The position numbers were made by a program, and so were the translations under genes. The notes under the pieces are model-generated. The model made no database searches, was not told where the DNA came from, and was given only the letters and a program-made list of their open reading frames with translations. DNA of 6,158 nt from assembly GCA_025937955.1 (NCBI GenBank), contig JAICQI010000372.1, positions 1-6,158 of the forward strand, in the 5' to 3' direction. Source of the DNA: Pyrinomonadaceae bacterium (GTDB lineage Bacteria; Acidobacteriota; Blastocatellia; Pyrinomonadales; Pyrinomonadaceae). Below, piece by piece: positions 5,704-6,158 of the stretch; position 1 is the first letter of the stretch, and each line of letters begins with the position of its first letter.

Positions 5704-5716
5704 ATTTAATAATCAC
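5701..5716. promoter_or_regulatory. Extended -10 promoter candidate inside a 16-bp palindrome abutting the DUF1844 start
   Basis: GTGATTTAATAATCAC is a perfect palindrome (6-bp arms GTGATT/AATCAC, centre TAAT) ending directly before ATG 5717. It contains TGATTTAAT, an extended -10 (TG-n-TTTAAT, hexamer 5705-5710). The 6-nt gap to the ATG puts transcription start at the start codon. No good -35 is seen, which extended -10 promoters tolerate. The symmetry could also make it an operator. Confidence 0.4.
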
Positions 5717-6158
5717 ATGCAAGAGGAACAACCAACTTTCAAAGTTACGGACCGGCGTCTGTTCAATGCGGATGGAAGTCCCCGGGAGCTAACGCCTGAA
5801 GAGGAGGCTGCCGCTGCCGCGCCCGCTGCGGTTGCCAGCCCACCACCGGACCCGGGGCCCGAAACCCCGAAGGCCGCGACCGAGCCGTCGCCGTCGCCAG
5901 GGGCTGACGACGAAGAGGAGTTCAGCGAAGCAGATCTTGCGGACGCCCGCGATCCCACGAGCTTCGTGAGCTTTTTAATGTCCATCGCTACCAACGCCGC
6001 TTCCGCGCTCGGAATGATGGAGCACCCGGTGACGCATCAGCGCGAGGTCGATGTCGAACTGGGCAAGCACTGGATCGATATTCTCGGTATGCTGCAAAAG
6101 AAGACCACGGGAAACCTGACGCCACAGGAGAAACGAATGCTCGAGGGATTGCTTGCCG
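5717..6158 (+). CDS. DUF1844 domain protein, 3' end outside the window
   Basis: 147 codons are present before the window ends. The product starts MQEEQPTFKVTDRRLF, as many DUF1844 proteins do, followed by a disordered Ala/Pro/Glu-rich linker (about 26-68). The DUF1844 domain proper begins near residue 79: DPTSFVSFLMSIATNAASALG (79-99), then VDVELGKHWIDILGMLQKKT (111-130) and GNLTPQEKRMLEGLLA (132-147). Only a short C-terminal tail should be missing. The family is a small, mostly helical cytoplasmic protein of unknown function. No Shine-Dalgarno sequence precedes the ATG; the nearest GGAG (5692-5695) is over 20 nt away. A leaderless start from the adjacent extended -10 is therefore likely. Divergent from mazG across 100 bp. 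Confidence 0.85.
   Translation, partial: MQEEQPTFKVTDRRLFNADGSPRELTPEEEAAAAAPAAVASPPPDPGPETPKAATEPSPSPGADDEEEFSEADLADARDPTSFVSFLMSIATNAASALGMMEHPVTHQREVDVELGKHWIDILGMLQKKTTGNLTPQEKRMLEGLLA

Noticed and set aside
5713..5994. 93-residue Ser/Gly/Ala-rich minus-strand frame opposite the DUF1844 gene
   Set aside because: Its low-complexity composition is the complement of the Ala/Pro/Glu linker of the real gene.

Overview
The window looks like chromosomal DNA of a moderately GC-rich Gram-negative bacterium, most likely an acidobacterium (possibly Blastocatellia). That placement is inference. It rests on the DUF1844 protein with its FKVTDRRLF opening, the periplasmic M48 protease with a C-terminal extension, and intergenic palindromes beginning CCAC and ending GTGG. 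No rRNA or marker gene is present to settle it.

Layout: 1-162 is a leader dominated by a large inverted repeat. Its right arm runs into the start of aspS (163-1971, aspartyl-tRNA synthetase). A JAMM/M67 metalloprotease gene follows 2 bp later (1974-2393). A palindromic repeat (2403-2506) precedes a gene for a DUF4870-like membrane protein with a proline-rich cytoplasmic arm (2513-3190). After a 149-bp gap comes a secreted M48 zinc protease (3340-4740) with a strong ribosome binding site and a GTG start. It converges on mazG (4780-5616, minus strand) across a second palindrome. A third palindrome lies between mazG and a divergent DUF1844 gene (5717 to the window end, incomplete).

The coding content is ordinary: translation (aspS), nucleotide-pool cleaning (mazG), envelope proteolysis (M48), a possible isopeptidase or sulfur-carrier processing enzyme (M67), and two conserved proteins of unknown role. 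I see no evidence for a new multi-gene system, and no CRISPR array, tRNA, transposase or phage gene.

The unusual content is between the genes. First, the sequence left of aspS is an inverted, diverged copy of the aspS 5' end, including the start codon and first codons, so a mirror-image reading frame leaves the window at its left edge. Second, three intergenic palindromes share CCAC...GTGG ends, and one supplies the last codons and stop of mazG. Third, mazG and the DUF1844 gene lack ribosome binding sites, and each has a promoter-like -10 hexamer exactly 6 nt before its ATG. That suggests a divergent pair of leaderless transcripts.
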